Below, piece by piece: positions 27,621 through 39,811 of a stretch of DNA of 64,000 nucleotides. The notes beneath the pieces were generated by a model. It ran no database searches and was not told the DNA's origin. It was given only the letters and a program-made list of their open reading frames with translations. The translations under genes were made by a program, and so were the position numbers. Source of the stretch: Macrocybe gigantea (taxonomy: Eukaryota > Basidiomycota > Agaricomycetes > Agaricales > Callistosporiaceae); the NCBI GenBank assembly GCA_011319805.1, contig SJRY01000004.1:62001-126000 (forward strand), in the 5' to 3' direction. Numbering within the stretch: the stretch's first letter is position 1; every line of letters starts with the position of its first letter.

Positions 27621-29089
27621 TTATGTTCGACGAAGTTCCTTGGTAACATAATGCCAGATATAATGGGACCAGCTTTCCATAACTCCAGCACCAACCATGA
27701 TATGCAAACAGTCTCCTGTTGCATGCTGGACCACAAAAAAAAATAAGCCTCGTACAAAGGCCACGGTTTGAACTTGTGAAACTTACTGCATCGGGTCGTA
27801 ATCTGCCCGGTCGTTCTACCGAAAGATAATGGATATTGGGGTATTTCTTGGAACTGACAATTTCCTGTGCGAGTCCGACGTAAGTCCGTAATAAAAAGAC
27901 GGCCGACAAACCAAAGAACCGCACCTCGAACACGTCGTTATATGTGCCGATCTGTCCCCAGTTGTACCAGTTCCACACCAACGGTTTTACCTCCGTCCAC
28001 GGCCTCCTTTCATCATGGCAGTCCTCGTGGCCAGTCAGATACGATCTCACAAGCACCTGCCGCCTCTTCTTTCCCCTTTCACGCACAGCGGCCTGGTCGC
28101 GCACCCTGCATGATGTCGGCCCACTCGCGCATGGCATGTCCGAAAAAGTCGATCACGCCCTCTATACCAGGTTTCGCGCCAGCGGGGAGCGACGTGCTGT
28201 TCCGCTCGTCGTATCCGCCAAAGAGCGTCACGGTCCAGTGTCCGGCGGTGCTGACGACCATGGTGCTGTACCCGCCCTCAAAGAAGAGCTCGAGGTACTC
28301 GTGCGGGCTGATTGACCACGTCGCCTCATTGGAGAAGAGCGAAAAGTCGGACGGCGCGTCGGGGTACAATCGCGAGTGCAGCTCGACGAGCTCGGCCTGC
28401 GAAAGCAGCAGGTCGATCCGCCGGAAGGTCGCCAGCGGCGTGGAGGTGATGTTGAATCCGTGAGGCAAGGAAAGCTCCCCGCTGCGCAGAAGCGGGGACT
28501 CGGGGTTGAGATATAGGTTCTGCGGCCACGCGCGGTCGAATTGCGCGCCGGGGGTATAGGTCGGCGTCGCGATGACATGAGGGTATAGGATGCATGACAG
28601 AGAAAAGAAATGGCCTTCGGTTATCGAGTCCCCGACGAGCAGCCAGCCGCCGTCCTCGACGAGATGCTTCAGCAGCTTCTCTCCGCTCAGCTCCTCCAAG
28701 CCGTCGCATCCGTCCTGGCTGCCCACCTTCCACACGTAGGACTGCGCGTCCGGGAAGCGGTCCCACTGCTGCTCGTTGTCCGACGCAAGATGCCAGTCGA
28801 CCTCGCGCGAGCTGGCGCACCCGTCAAAGCCCGCGAAGCCGAGCGCCTGCGTCTTGCTCGTCATCCGCGTGGCGTTCGCGCGCGGGTGGGGACCCGACCA
28901 GCTGCCGTTCGAGAAGGCCCTCGGCGGGCATTTTCCTTTCGGCCGCGTGAAGGCGGAAAGGATGACTGAAGTGAGGGATCTGGGTGAGTTGGATAGGTAA
29001 AGAAAGATGATGAAAGTGAGTGCAGAGCCTAGAGCCAGGACCTTGACGGAAAGCGAACGAGGGTGCATGCCTGCGACAGACAGTATCAT
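27621..29089 (-). CDS. SGNH/PC-esterase-like type II membrane protein
   Basis: Probable Golgi or secretory acyl-esterase or acetyltransferase of the GDSL/SGNH fold, like trichome-birefringence and CASD1 proteins. An N-terminal signal anchor (VLALGSALTFIIFLYL) follows a short cytoplasmic segment after ATG 29089. The catalytic Ser block is WLLVGDSITEGHFFSL (GDS). Further on are TAGHWT and, across the spliced exons, YLTGHEDCH and VWNWYNWGQIGTYNDVFE. The C-terminal Asp-His pair DCLH lies in the last exon, spliced at RPDA/HATGDCLH. Three introns: donors GTGCGC near 28110, GTGCGG near 27928 and GTAAGT near 27786. The joined protein of about 440 residues ends KELRRT with stop at 27621-27623. All joins are in phase. 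Likely substrate is a cell-wall or glycan acyl group, by inference. Confidence 0.8.
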
Positions 29090-29310
29090 GGCTCCCGGTC
29101 AGCGAACGGACGGAGAGAAAGCCGTCGGCGGTCTTCGCTGCTCGTTGGCCTAGAATGATTGATCAGTAAATTTTGTAGCGACAGAGTGAGAAACTTCAGT
29201 CATGTTGATTGACAAACGAAATGCAAACTCGACTAAACCGGCATCATTATTTCAACCAATAGAAAAACATATGTACTACTAGGATACAGCAACAAAAAAA
29301 GCGTTCGACT

Positions 29311-32300
29311 CTACGTCTCTTCTGCGCACCTACAATTACAGTCGCGACCGCGCAGACATCATGTCTCGCGCTCCCATCTTCTTTGTAAAACCAATCAAGG
29401 ATATGTGCGCGTGGCCACCATGCCGACAGGTCTGACACATCACGATCGCGTCGTCCATCGTGTCTGAAAAGCGGTCCTTCGCAGTCAACGAGCCTGAACA
29501 AGAACTTCCACATAGAACAGACCTTTGGCCTGCGCGTGCATCAGTTCGGCATCTCGCGCGGCGTCCTGCACGATGCTCAGCGTCATCAGACATATAGAAC
29601 ACCGTGGCAGGGCACGATTGCAATGAGGACAGGCAGTCGGCTGAAAACGAATTTGAACGTCAAATCTAATTCCCCTCGCCAAGAACACGAAAAATTCGAT
29701 AGAACGCACCCTTCCCTTCTGTTGCAAGCCGCCAATTTCAAAGGGCGAATGACCGCCGCTCACAGTCTTGTTGCAATAATTGCAACGCAAAAGTATCTGT
29801 TTCGGAACCCAATCCTCCTCTTCGTCCGCCGCCGCAAAGTCAACTTCGTGCCCCAGCGCGACCTGTCCAATCTCGATGTCGAACGAGACGCGATGATGGA
29901 ACATCTTGAAGCCGTCCAAAAGGTCGCGATAGCTCTCCACCCATCGCCGCACCTTTCCCCTCCTCGTCCGGCTCGGTATCCTCCCGCGTCGTCCAGGAGG
30001 GCAGACGTACGACCCTAGTATGGCCGCCGTCTGCACGTCTCCAGTCTTGTCCACGTACGCTTGCAGGATATCCAGGCCTGTCTTGCTCGCCAAACCGGGA
30101 ATGATGAGCCCATCGATGTCTCCAGTGTGCACCGCGCTCTCCATACAGCGATGCAAATACGACGTGACGGCTTTGTCGTCCAGGAACTGCAACGCGATGG
30201 CCAAGCGTTCGCGGAACGGCAGGCTGTCCTCTAGAAGGACTTCTGTCCAGTCGTTGAGCGCCAGATAGGTGAGAAGGGCTCGGAAGTATGGGTCCTGCAG
30301 CTTGTAGATCAGCCGTTCACAGTGCTCTCTCAACTCGAGATTCTTTGAACCCGACCCGAGAGGTACAAGAGCCGCTATGGTCCCAGACATCATGGTGTGC
30401 GCTTCATCTATCGGCATCGAGGCGCTTGAACATCCAGACATCACGAAAAGTTCGAACCACTCACCGCCGCTTCTCATCAAGAGCTCAATGGCTCTGGAAT
30501 ACTGTTTCGTAAAGACCAACCAGCACGCCGCCCTCGAATAATGCCCTTCCATCTCCCAGCTGCAACCAAAAAAAAAAAAAAAACAACCGGATCATCCACG
30601 CCAGTCAGCAAGACTCGACTCAAAAAATTCTTCTAGCAGGACGAACCTCGTGAGAGTGGCCACCCACTCTTCCTCCCTATACGGCCAGCCGCAGAGCTGG
30701 AGGGCGATCTGCCTCTGCAGACCCTTGGCCGTCGATATGCCCGACTTCCACGGCCGATCCGGCTTCCGACGCGCGATGAGGGCGTTCAACGCCGCGTGAA
30801 AGTTGCCGTGCAGCTCGTCGATGGGCGACGAGCGCGAGCGATGGGACGGGTGCCTGTCGTGCGCCGGGAACGCGGGGAAGGGGTAGTAAGGCCCTGTCGG
30901 CGAAGGGTCGTGCGGGTAGGCCGGCGATGAAGCGGACGTGGACGGGATGGGCTGGAAACCTTCCCAGATCCCCAGCAAGCCTTGGTAAGAAAAGTCGTAC
31001 CCGTGCAGGATTGGAGTCGGCTGCGAGAGAAAGTCGCGAGTGTCTGTGTCAGAGCAAAAGTTAAGGTTATGCATGTCTGAGTTGCTTGTGAGGTGATGGG
31101 GGGGCACGCACGGTATACCCAGGCCCACAAGTCGGGCAACATCTGCATCGGCCCCTGAGCGATGTCGAGGTCATCCTGAGTTATAGCGACATTAGTCTCT
31201 GGCTAAAAAAAAAGACATTTCTTCAAGCTTAGCTTTCCGAAAGACACAACGTCTGAGCGAATAACAACCTTGCTGAGACCATATCCCTGCAACGCCCTCC
31301 TGCGCATGATCATCGACACGTCTCCCTCGACGACATGGCTGATAGCCCAAGCCGCCTTTCTCGCCCTGGTAGCACTATGAACGCGACTCGCCGTCCCGCT
31401 CGGCAAGCCCTGCTCCCCGCGCCTCCTCGCACGAGACCGAGATCGCACAGGCGTCGCCACACCGCTCTCCGCCGTCTTGACCCCACCCCTCGGATCAAGC
31501 TTCCACTTGGACTGCGAGCGCGACATCGGGGCAGACCCCAGCGCCGGGAACCCGTCCTCGTCCCCTCGTCCAAACAGCGCCGGCGACGCCGTCGCAGAGA
31601 GCGCGGTTGGAGGGGGAGGAATGACCGCCCCGGACTTGCCGCCCTGCCGCGGCAGGAGGTCCATCTGGAGCGGGTTGTAGTTGAGCGCAGAGTCGTAGTC
31701 TGAGAACGGGGAGACGGCGTCTTGGTAGCCTTTGACGATGCGGCAGGACTGGCCGGCGGAGATGGACAGGTCGCCGCGGGAGCTCCAGACGGCCTGTTTG
31801 GGCGTGTCGTGAACGGCATACAGCTCGAGATCGCCTTCCTTGTTGACCACCATCACGTTCGTCGTGAGAGGATGCTTGCGTTTGCTGGGAACGAGGGCGA
31901 AGGAGGCGAGTGGACGACTGAATTTTTTCGCTTAAAGAGAAAAAAGTAGGTTAAAATACATATGCAAGTACACCCAAAAGAGGGAGTTCCATACTTCGAC
32001 GCGTATCCGAGAGCAGTAAGGACGCCTGATAATCCGGTTCCTTTGAAGACGAAGGCGTTTGCTGAGAGCTTGTTGAGTTATTAGAGGGCCAGGGCAGGTT
32101 GGCCCATGACCTCCTGCCGAATTTGCTCAGGTCCTTCGGTTTAGTCGTGGCATATGAAGGCTGCGCGCCCGCTCCTTCATCGACTGTAGCATATGGCTGA
32201 GAGCCCATGAGATCCCAAAAGCGGACATAGGACGCGTCCCGCTCCAGCGATGCCAACATGCCTCTCCTGGTGCTCGAAAACTCGACATGAACCAAGCCCG

Positions 32301-33313
32301 AGCCGGGACGAACGACCGCTCCGTCCGCGAGTGCGTCCTTCTCCGTAAAGGACAGCACGGGGACCTGGAGCTTGCGCTCGTCCCAGACCGTCACGACGGC
32401 GTCTCCAAACGTGGCGATGCGGTGTGCGTCGAACGGGTCCGTGGCGATGCCCTGCACCTTGGACGCGACGTTCGTCGTGGAGGGCACGGGACTGCGGAGG
32501 TCGAAGAGGCGCAGCCAGCGGTATGATATGCCAGCGAGCAAGAGATGCGTGGAGTGAGGCAGGAACGACACGGCAGAGACGTTCTCCGTCGGAGCGTGCT
32601 GTTGCAAGACGCGCGGGTCCACGCGGGGTCCGACGTCTGCCTGCGGGATCTGCGGCTGCGGCCTGCGCGCTGGTTGGCGCTGTTGCGGCTGTTGGTGTGG
32701 CATCACCGACGACAGCGACAATTGCGGTAGCACCGCCGTCGTTGTCGTAGTCGCCGCCGCCGCTGCCGCCGTCGGGTGCGCACGTCCATGCGGCGCAAGA
32801 GTGAGGATCGCAGACGCCGTGCTCACGTCCCATATCATCAAACTGCAATCCCCCCTGACCTTGTCGAGTCCCGACGCCAAGTAATTCGGATCCGCGGAGC
32901 AAAACGCGAGAGAGTTGCACGAGCGCGAGTTGCGCACTTGGAGCGCGACGACGGGCCCGGCGGAGAGAAAGTTGGTCCTGTGAGCGTGTCTGGACGCTTC
33001 GAGCCGGAGCAGGTCGATCCTGCCCGTGCTGTGTCCGACGGCGACGAGGTCATCGAAAGACGGGTCCGGCGACCACGCAAAGCACTGGCAACGCAAGAAA
33101 GGAACGAGCGGTTAAAAAAAACCGTTGCAGCAGACGTGAAGCAGACGCGGGTGCGCTCACCTTCATGTGAACCAGATCGTGCTGCGACGTTACATGCCTT
33201 ATTTCCGGGTACTCGGCGGCCCATTCGTACAGCGTTATCTGCGAGCCTCCGCCGACGACGAATTTATTGTCATGTTGAGGGTGCCAGAGCACCCGTTTGT
33301 CCGTTTGAACCAT
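29311..33313 (-). CDS. SEA4: Mios/Sea4 homologue, SEACAT (GATOR2) complex subunit
   Basis: Vacuolar-membrane complex subunit that promotes TORC1 activity in response to amino acids. It starts at ATG 33311-33313 with VQTDKRVLWHPQHDNKFVVG. WD40 repeats occupy the N-terminal half (CFAWSPDPSFDDLVAVGHS, CSLMIWDVSTAS, VTVWDERKLQVPVLSFTE, VRFWDLMGSQPY), with a His/Gln/Pro insert near 32640-32770. The middle is alpha-solenoid (HYSRAACWLVFTKQYSRAIELL), and a C-terminal zinc-binding RING-like domain holds ACPHCNRALPRCSICL then CQTCRHGGHAH. The final exon has two one-base deletions (near 29405 and 29340). Allowing for them restores the expected HDVCAVATCNCRC ending with stop at 29311-29313; as written it would end at about 29336 with a false tail. 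About 1,000 residues in six or more exons. The uppermost intron follows LVHMK. Identification is strong. Confidence 0.88.
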
Positions 33314-33584
33314 CACGGCTTGAGCGCCGGACCCAGGCTATGTCTCAGTTTACAACGAGCCAGACCAGAGTCGCTCTTGAACGCGTTACGAAAAAGCAAA
33401 GGATTGGAATTGATAGAAAGCTGGTGTTTAGTGTCGAATTCCAAGTCAATACGTCAATCAATAATATATATCGTGACAAATTTATTGATTCAGTTCTCGG
33501 CACGTATCCTCAATACACGACTCCCTTCCAATGTACAAGAACGAGCCAGCTATACGACACCCGACTAGACAACACAATCGCCTT

Positions 33585-36500
33585 TCATCCTAGTATCCTC
33601 TTCGTCGCCTTGACACTACTTCCCTTGCCCTCAATCCTTCGAATCGGCACGCTCTTTGCATTCTCGAGATAGTCTGCCAGCCCAGAGAGGCTCCGAGCGA
33701 CAGGCCCGGTCACACGCATCTCGGTGTTAGCACCCTTCTTCCCCGCCATCTCGTCGAAAAGCTCGCGGAGGCGCGGGCGGAGATGAGGGTAAAGATTAAG
33801 CACCGAGTTCACAGACCCGGCCACGGATTGCAGCTTTTGGAGCGTATACGGCTTCCCTTCGTGAGCGGCATCTCGAAGCATTTGTATCGCCTTTGCCTTC
33901 TTCTCGGCAGGCACGTCGATCGTCATCGCGTTCGGATTCACTTGGAAACCGATGATAGGCAACGAAGGTCCGTAAAGCTGCTTATTCTCGTCGTGCGGAA
34001 TGCCCAATTCGTCCCAAAGCTCAAGTAGGCGAGCTTGTTTGGCAGGCAGGTGCTTCTTGTACGGCTTATAATATCGTTTCTCGTTCTTGAACTCGTAGCT
34101 GAATTCGTCGTCAACATAGCCCAGAAGATCCTTGATCCCTTTCTCCTTGATGCCAGCCCAGAGGACCAAAGATATGAACGAATCCCAGATCCATCCTCCA
34201 GCCCGATTTCCAAACGTGTTGGACCGGTCAATGTGGTACTGACCATCGACCTTGACCGCCTGCCGAATTTGCCACAACGGATGCATGGGCAGCAGCCGGT
34301 ATGCGCTCTTGACGTCGGATTTGAACATTTCAAGTTTTTTCTTCGTCCCATGGCGCTTGCGGACAGCAAGGAGCACATTGCCGAGGTCGTGTGCATTGTC
34401 AAGCTTGATCTTGTATTGTGACCTCGGAATCATAGAGTTCAATGAATGATGTCCTCTGCTCTGATCGACTACGAGTCGGTAGTCGCCTGGCGTCTTCTTA
34501 GGGACAGCAGTGATTGGCGACGAATACATTCCAGGCAGAAGCTTTGGTCCAATAGCCTCCGACCATCGTCCGAGTCTCACTTCCTCATCGCGCTGCTTGC
34601 GCAGGAATTCCTCTTTCTCCGGGCTCAGGGTAGAAGCACGGGAATTGTCATGAGTGGTAGGAAGTTTGGGGTCGCTTGTATCCGCCAAAGGCCAGAACCC
34701 TTCTCTGAGCCCACGAGCGACGGACTTGACAAACGGCTGGTTGGGATGGTTTTCCATTAATTCTTCAAACCGATCCACATTGATCGGCGAGACGACCTTG
34801 AAGATTTCAGGGTGCTTCGCAATCGTCCGACGGGCAACTTTGTTCCGCAACTCGTTCTCGGGAGGCGATGGTAACGGTGCAGCAGTTTCCGTAGCCAGAG
34901 CTGCAGTAACTCCACGACGGTCGGACTTGCGCCAGATCAGATCCGGAGCAAATCGACGGAGCAGTCCTCCCTTTTGGCGAGTGATAGACTTTTTAGTAGG
35001 CCCGGAGAATACTTATACGCAATGGACGGTGTCAGTCTATCTGTCATTGTCAGGATGGTACCGCAACGAATTACCTTTGCTTGAGTGAACTTGACGTTGA
35101 GGTCGGGCCACTCTGCGTTGCACCGAAGCAGGTTCTGCGATCTTTCTGGCGGATGCAGGTTGCTGGCCTTCTTTCGCAACCGCGGCTTGCGCAGGTTTCG
35201 GAGTAGCTAGAAACCGTTAACACGGTTGACGAGTGAGCGTTCGGCTTGCTCACATATCAAATTCAGAAGAGATTTGGGAATCACACTTGAGGTCCATTTT
35301 GTTGGCACTTCGCTCTTTCCCTTTGAAGTAGACGTGGCTTTGGCGCTTGGCACCGATTTGACCTTCGGCGGACGGCCTGTGAAGAGAGAGTTGAGGGCGG
35401 CGAATGCATAAAACACAATCACTTACCAGTATCTTCCCGTGCTTTCAACGATTCAATCGGCGGCGGTGATCGCGTAGCATCCTTTTCTAAGGCTGAGAGT
35501 AAGGTATGTGAACGTAAGAAAGACCAGAACAAGATCACCTCGGTTTAATTTGCCCAGCTGGCTCCCCATCTCACGACGTTTGTTCCCAAGCCTTCCGACT
35601 CGAGACACATGTCTACCGCTTGAAACTTCGAAAACTTTGAGTTTGTGTGCCTTTGCAGGTTTGGGTCTCACTGCCTCGGATTTAGTAGCTGTAAAGCGAG
35701 GCCATGTCAGATGAAGTTGGCGTGAAGGAAAGTGGTTGCGTTACCTTCATCGGTTTTCGGGCCTGGAATACTGGGGAGCAGCGTCTTTGCGCGATCACCT
35801 GCGGGAAATCATAGCTTGAACCGAATAAAATTAATTTATGCCTGAGTGCGCTTACTTCGCCTCGAATTTGATGATGCTTTGTCAGTAACAGCACGGGTAG
35901 ATGCCAGCGGCTTGGACACATCTGCGGAGCAATGCCACTTCAGGTGAGGTCGGTATGAGGGAAAACAGTTAGTTGCATTACCTTTGTTGGATTTTGTACC
36001 TAGAACAGCGGGAGGCAGCATCTCCGTGTGGCGGCCTTTAGAGAGTCGCACAATAAATAGAGGGAAATCCACCAGTGATTGAAGGCGCTTACTTTCTCTC
36101 GACTTTGACAAAGGTTTGTCGGCAGCAGCTTGAGTAGGTGCCGGTGGCTTGGATCCGGACCAGTCAAATAGAGAGGACAGTCGGCTGAGCAGGCCTCCGT
36201 TTCCGCTTCGGACTGCCGCTTCTTGTGTTGTTTTGAACTTTTCCTTTGTGGCTAACGTTGAAGCACAAATCAGGCTTTTTAAATCGAAAATCAACAGCAG
36301 CTGCCGAACTTACCCCGATCGCCCTTTGGCGTTAATGGTTGCCTCTTTACACTTTGAAAAGCAGAGGTCAAGGCTGCAAACACGCTATGGTTAACACTGT
36401 GCAAGAGAAAGTGCCAGTGTGCGAGTGACCTTTATTAGCGACCTGCTCTTGGGAGTTGACAAGAGAGGGTGGGCTCGCAGCATCTTTTGCTACAAGCAAA

Positions 36501-39500
36501 GCTCAGCCCAGCACACATCTTAAGATGTGGACCTCACATTTTTTACGACTCGGCGATTTCTTGGCGACGCTCTTGAGAGGCGGTGAGGCATCAGTAAACG
36601 TCGGAGTTTGACTTCCCGTTGAAGGCTTTGGAGAGGTGGCAGCCACATCACCTAGTAATGACAATTCGATATCAGCAACATTAGCATGCAACACAGGATA
36701 CTAACTCCTGCCAGTTCTTTGAGGTTCCTTCGCCATCTGCATATGCTTGTGTGCTGCAAAACAAGGAGAGTGAGATGAACACACACATAAACTACCACCA
36801 CATACCATCGACATGACTAGGTGAAGTGGTGCCAAGCACCCGTTGAACATTGACGGAAGTACTCCCTTGCATGGGTCATCTTCAGCAATTTCTCTGGTAA
36901 AAGACGATAAGATACAAAGATACACACCATTCCTTGGATTGTTCGCTGGCTTCTTGGAAGTGTGATCTTGATGATTGACAAGATTGACAATTGGAGTCAC
37001 TGGTGCAGGTGCTTCCCTGTTGAAGGAGAAAAAGGACGAAAGTCGACTGAATATGCCTGCGTTTTCGACTTCTTTCGGTACGGCATGAGACTCTGAATGG
37101 ATGCTCCTAGCATGCGAGGCCGATGGCATCGATGGTCCCCGTCGTAAACTGCCGTTTACAGCTGAAGGATTGCCTTTCGCTAAGGAACCACGTTCCAATG
37201 GAAAAAAAAAAATAACGTACACGCAGGGTGCTTTGGGAGTTGCTCAGCAACAGCATTGCCGGAGGACTGGCTTTTAGTAATCTTGGCATTCGCTGAAAGA
37301 CCAAGTTACATATGCAGAAATGATACAGAAAAAAAGAGGAACTAACGTTCTCTTGTGGCTGGTGGAGATGTTTTAGAGGGCGGCATCACGCTCTTGGTGG
37401 ACGACGGAGTGTTCTGGTGAATACTGTTCACAAGCGTGTTCGGATTTTCCTTGTTAGGACCTTTACGATACAAAGTCAACCGATGTAGAATTGTTGCTTA
37501 TCAAATCCAAAACAGAGTACGGCATGACTTGCCTTTACTGCGATGTGCATCTGGCACAGCAGAATGGCCTTTAGAGGCTAATATTGTTTCAGCCGCTAAA
37601 TTACATGAGTCGGCATGAGCCTCACATATCGTTGCACTGGGACCTTGTGCCACCGAAGAAGGGCGAGATCCCGCTGTTGGGTAGGTGTAAATTGATAGAA
37701 CAGAGCAGATAGAGACCGGATTCTTACAGTTGTTAGGCATCTGAGTTTGACCTGGCATTCTACGTCTACAACTTGCAAGCATACATGAAAATGAACATGA
37801 TACTTACCATTGCGAGGTGACTGTGGACCAGATGTCGAATCACCGGGCCATCTAAGTCATTCAGCGTGAGATAAACTCGCATTGAACATGAAAAACGGGT
37901 ACGTTTTCCGGGTTTCGGTGAATTATGCTGATCAATGCTATGCATTGACAATGCTTGAAAATGTTCGCCGCCCTGTGCCTTCCGCGGACCAGGATGCCTA
38001 GGTCCCGGTGATTTCACTACAGTAAGAATTCAATCATTTGAAAGATTGGACGTAACAGATGATACACACTTGTGGTGTCTCTCTGAGCCTCGTGTTGTGC
38101 TTTTGGCAGGTTGGACTGCCCGGTCACTGGCGATTTCGCTACAACAAGAATTCAGCTAGCGAAAGGCTAGATGAACAGATCACACGCACTGGTCGTATTG
38201 CTCTGAGGAGTCTTGTGCTCTGCCTTGGCACTGAATGCTGATGGAGATTCAGGGGAAGAAAAGGCAGTATTTCGAGGTTTCGGTGAATTATGCGGATCAC
38301 CACCGTGCATCGATGACGCTTGCGGGTATCCGTTGCCATGTGCTTTCTGCAGATTGACATGCCCATTCCCTGACGATCTCGCTACAATAAGAATTCAGCC
38401 GCTGAAAAATGGATCAACAAATCGCGCGTACTTGTGGTATTGCCCTGGGGAGCTTTATGTTCTGCCTTGGGGCCGGGCGATGACGGAGGTTCATGGGAAG
38501 CAGAAGCAATGTTTTGAAGCTTCGGTGAATGACGTTGGTCAATGCGATGCATTGATGACGCTTGAGAGTGTCCGTCGGCGTGTGCTTTCGACAGATTGGC
38601 ATGCCCATTCACTGATGATTTCACTACAAAAGTAATTCAATCGTTCAGAAAAAAAAATTGATAAAAGGATTGCACGGACTTGCGGTGTTGCCCTGAGGTG
38701 CTTTATGCTCTTGTTTGGTGCCGGATCCTGACGGAGATTCAGGAAAAGAAACGAGTTTGAATAACGACTTGTAAGCTCACCTCTAACAGCATTCATAGTT
38801 TGACCGCCCCCTGCAGTCGACGTCGTCGATCTCCTGACCCAGCTTGAGATATGGACATAGCTACAAAACATAAACCAACTTACGGCATCGAGGTATGAGG
38901 TGACGAATGGCCTTTAGACAAGTCCTTGCCAGTATGCTGCCGATGTACGGTAGAGTCACCCCCGGGGGAAGATTGAGTTTGTTTCGGCCACCAGAAATTG
39001 GACAGAAAGCCTGCAGAGGCTGAGAGACCGTCAGAACGGATCCAAACAAAGGCAACATTGTTTACCTTTCCCCTGGCCTTGCGATGGCTGTCCTGCGGCC
39101 GAGGAGGTCGACAGCGCTGAAGAAGAATGGAATGGTCAACCAAATTATCCCTAATCAATCTCGGAATCTCACATTTCGGGGCGGAGCATGAAATTGTGCC
39201 TTTGGATGATTGGCTGTCCCGTTATCGGAACGCTTGGCGGACTGGTGTCCGCCGTTGGTTCCCTGCACTAACGAAACAGATGCAGCGAAGAACGGATATG
39301 ATTGCTCAGTAGGCTTACCTCTTCCTGTATCGGACTTCGATGTGCCATTTACAGCTTGAGGTCTTACATGACCATTACCAGCTCCGTGAGCTGGGTCGAA
39401 GCATGCCCGGCTTTTGAAGGTTGGCCTGCCGCTGGTCGCTGGCCGTTGGATGAATTTTGTGACCGGGTTGGCACAGGCTGAGGATGTGAGTTCCGATCTG

Positions 39501-39811
39501 TAGATTAAATGTCAGCTTCTGGGTGATTACAAGACGAATAACTTGATACTTTGTTGAGGGCCTTCGGTTTAGAAGGTTGCCCCGATGTCGTTGGAGGTTT
39601 TGAGGGCGCAGTCTTAGCGCCCTGCGCTGAAAACAAACGATTGTTACTGCCATCCGGATGGACCAGAAAGCACATGCAACTCACACTTGCTCGAACTAGG
39701 AGATCGTTGGCTATTTGCTGCCTGAGGATGCGACGGCCGAGGTCCCTTGCCAGACGGAGGTGGCTTGGATGTATGCGATGGCCCCTTCGACTGAGACTTG
39801 CCTTTGGCCAT
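33585..39811 (-). CDS. Chimeric gene: many phase-1 mini-exons encoding a disordered Ser/Pro/Lys protein, fused to a reverse-transcriptase-like domain
   Basis: The start is ATG 39809-39811 (MAKGKSQSKGPSHTSKPPPS). Roughly 25 exons of 40-260 nt follow. Those I could splice mostly have phase 1 at both ends: SDRAKTLLPSIPGPKTDE, EKDATRSPPPIESLKARE, ALSTSSAAGQPSQGQGKG joining GFLSNFWW. The upstream part is hydrophilic and low complexity, with no known domain. The last exon (about 34990 to 33585) encodes more than 420 residues with polymerase-palm motifs: KSDVKSAYRLLPMHP (motif A Asp), FGNRAGGWIWDSF (motif B) and GYVDDEF (motif C). It resembles RT-like proteins seen next to tyrosine recombinases in mushroom genomes (from memory). 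No RNase H, integrase, LTR or inverted repeats were found. The last exon could instead be a separate transposon-derived gene. A few junctions (39550, 39170, 37910) are off by one base. Confidence 0.6.
38070..38624 (-). repeat. Tandem exon-plus-intron duplication, about 242-bp period
   Basis: Exon acceptor sites recur at plus positions 38624, 38382, 38139 and 38017, spaced 242, 243 and 122. Exons 38432-38623 and 38190-38381 are both 192 nt and encode related sequences (HADGHSQASSMHRIDQRHSP versus HGNGYPQASSMHGGDPHNSP; AEHKAPQGNTT versus AEHKTPQSNTT). Exon 38070-38138 is a shortened copy, and partial copies flank the array. The intervening introns are also alike, with a shared AAGAATTCA block. 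Confidence 0.85.
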
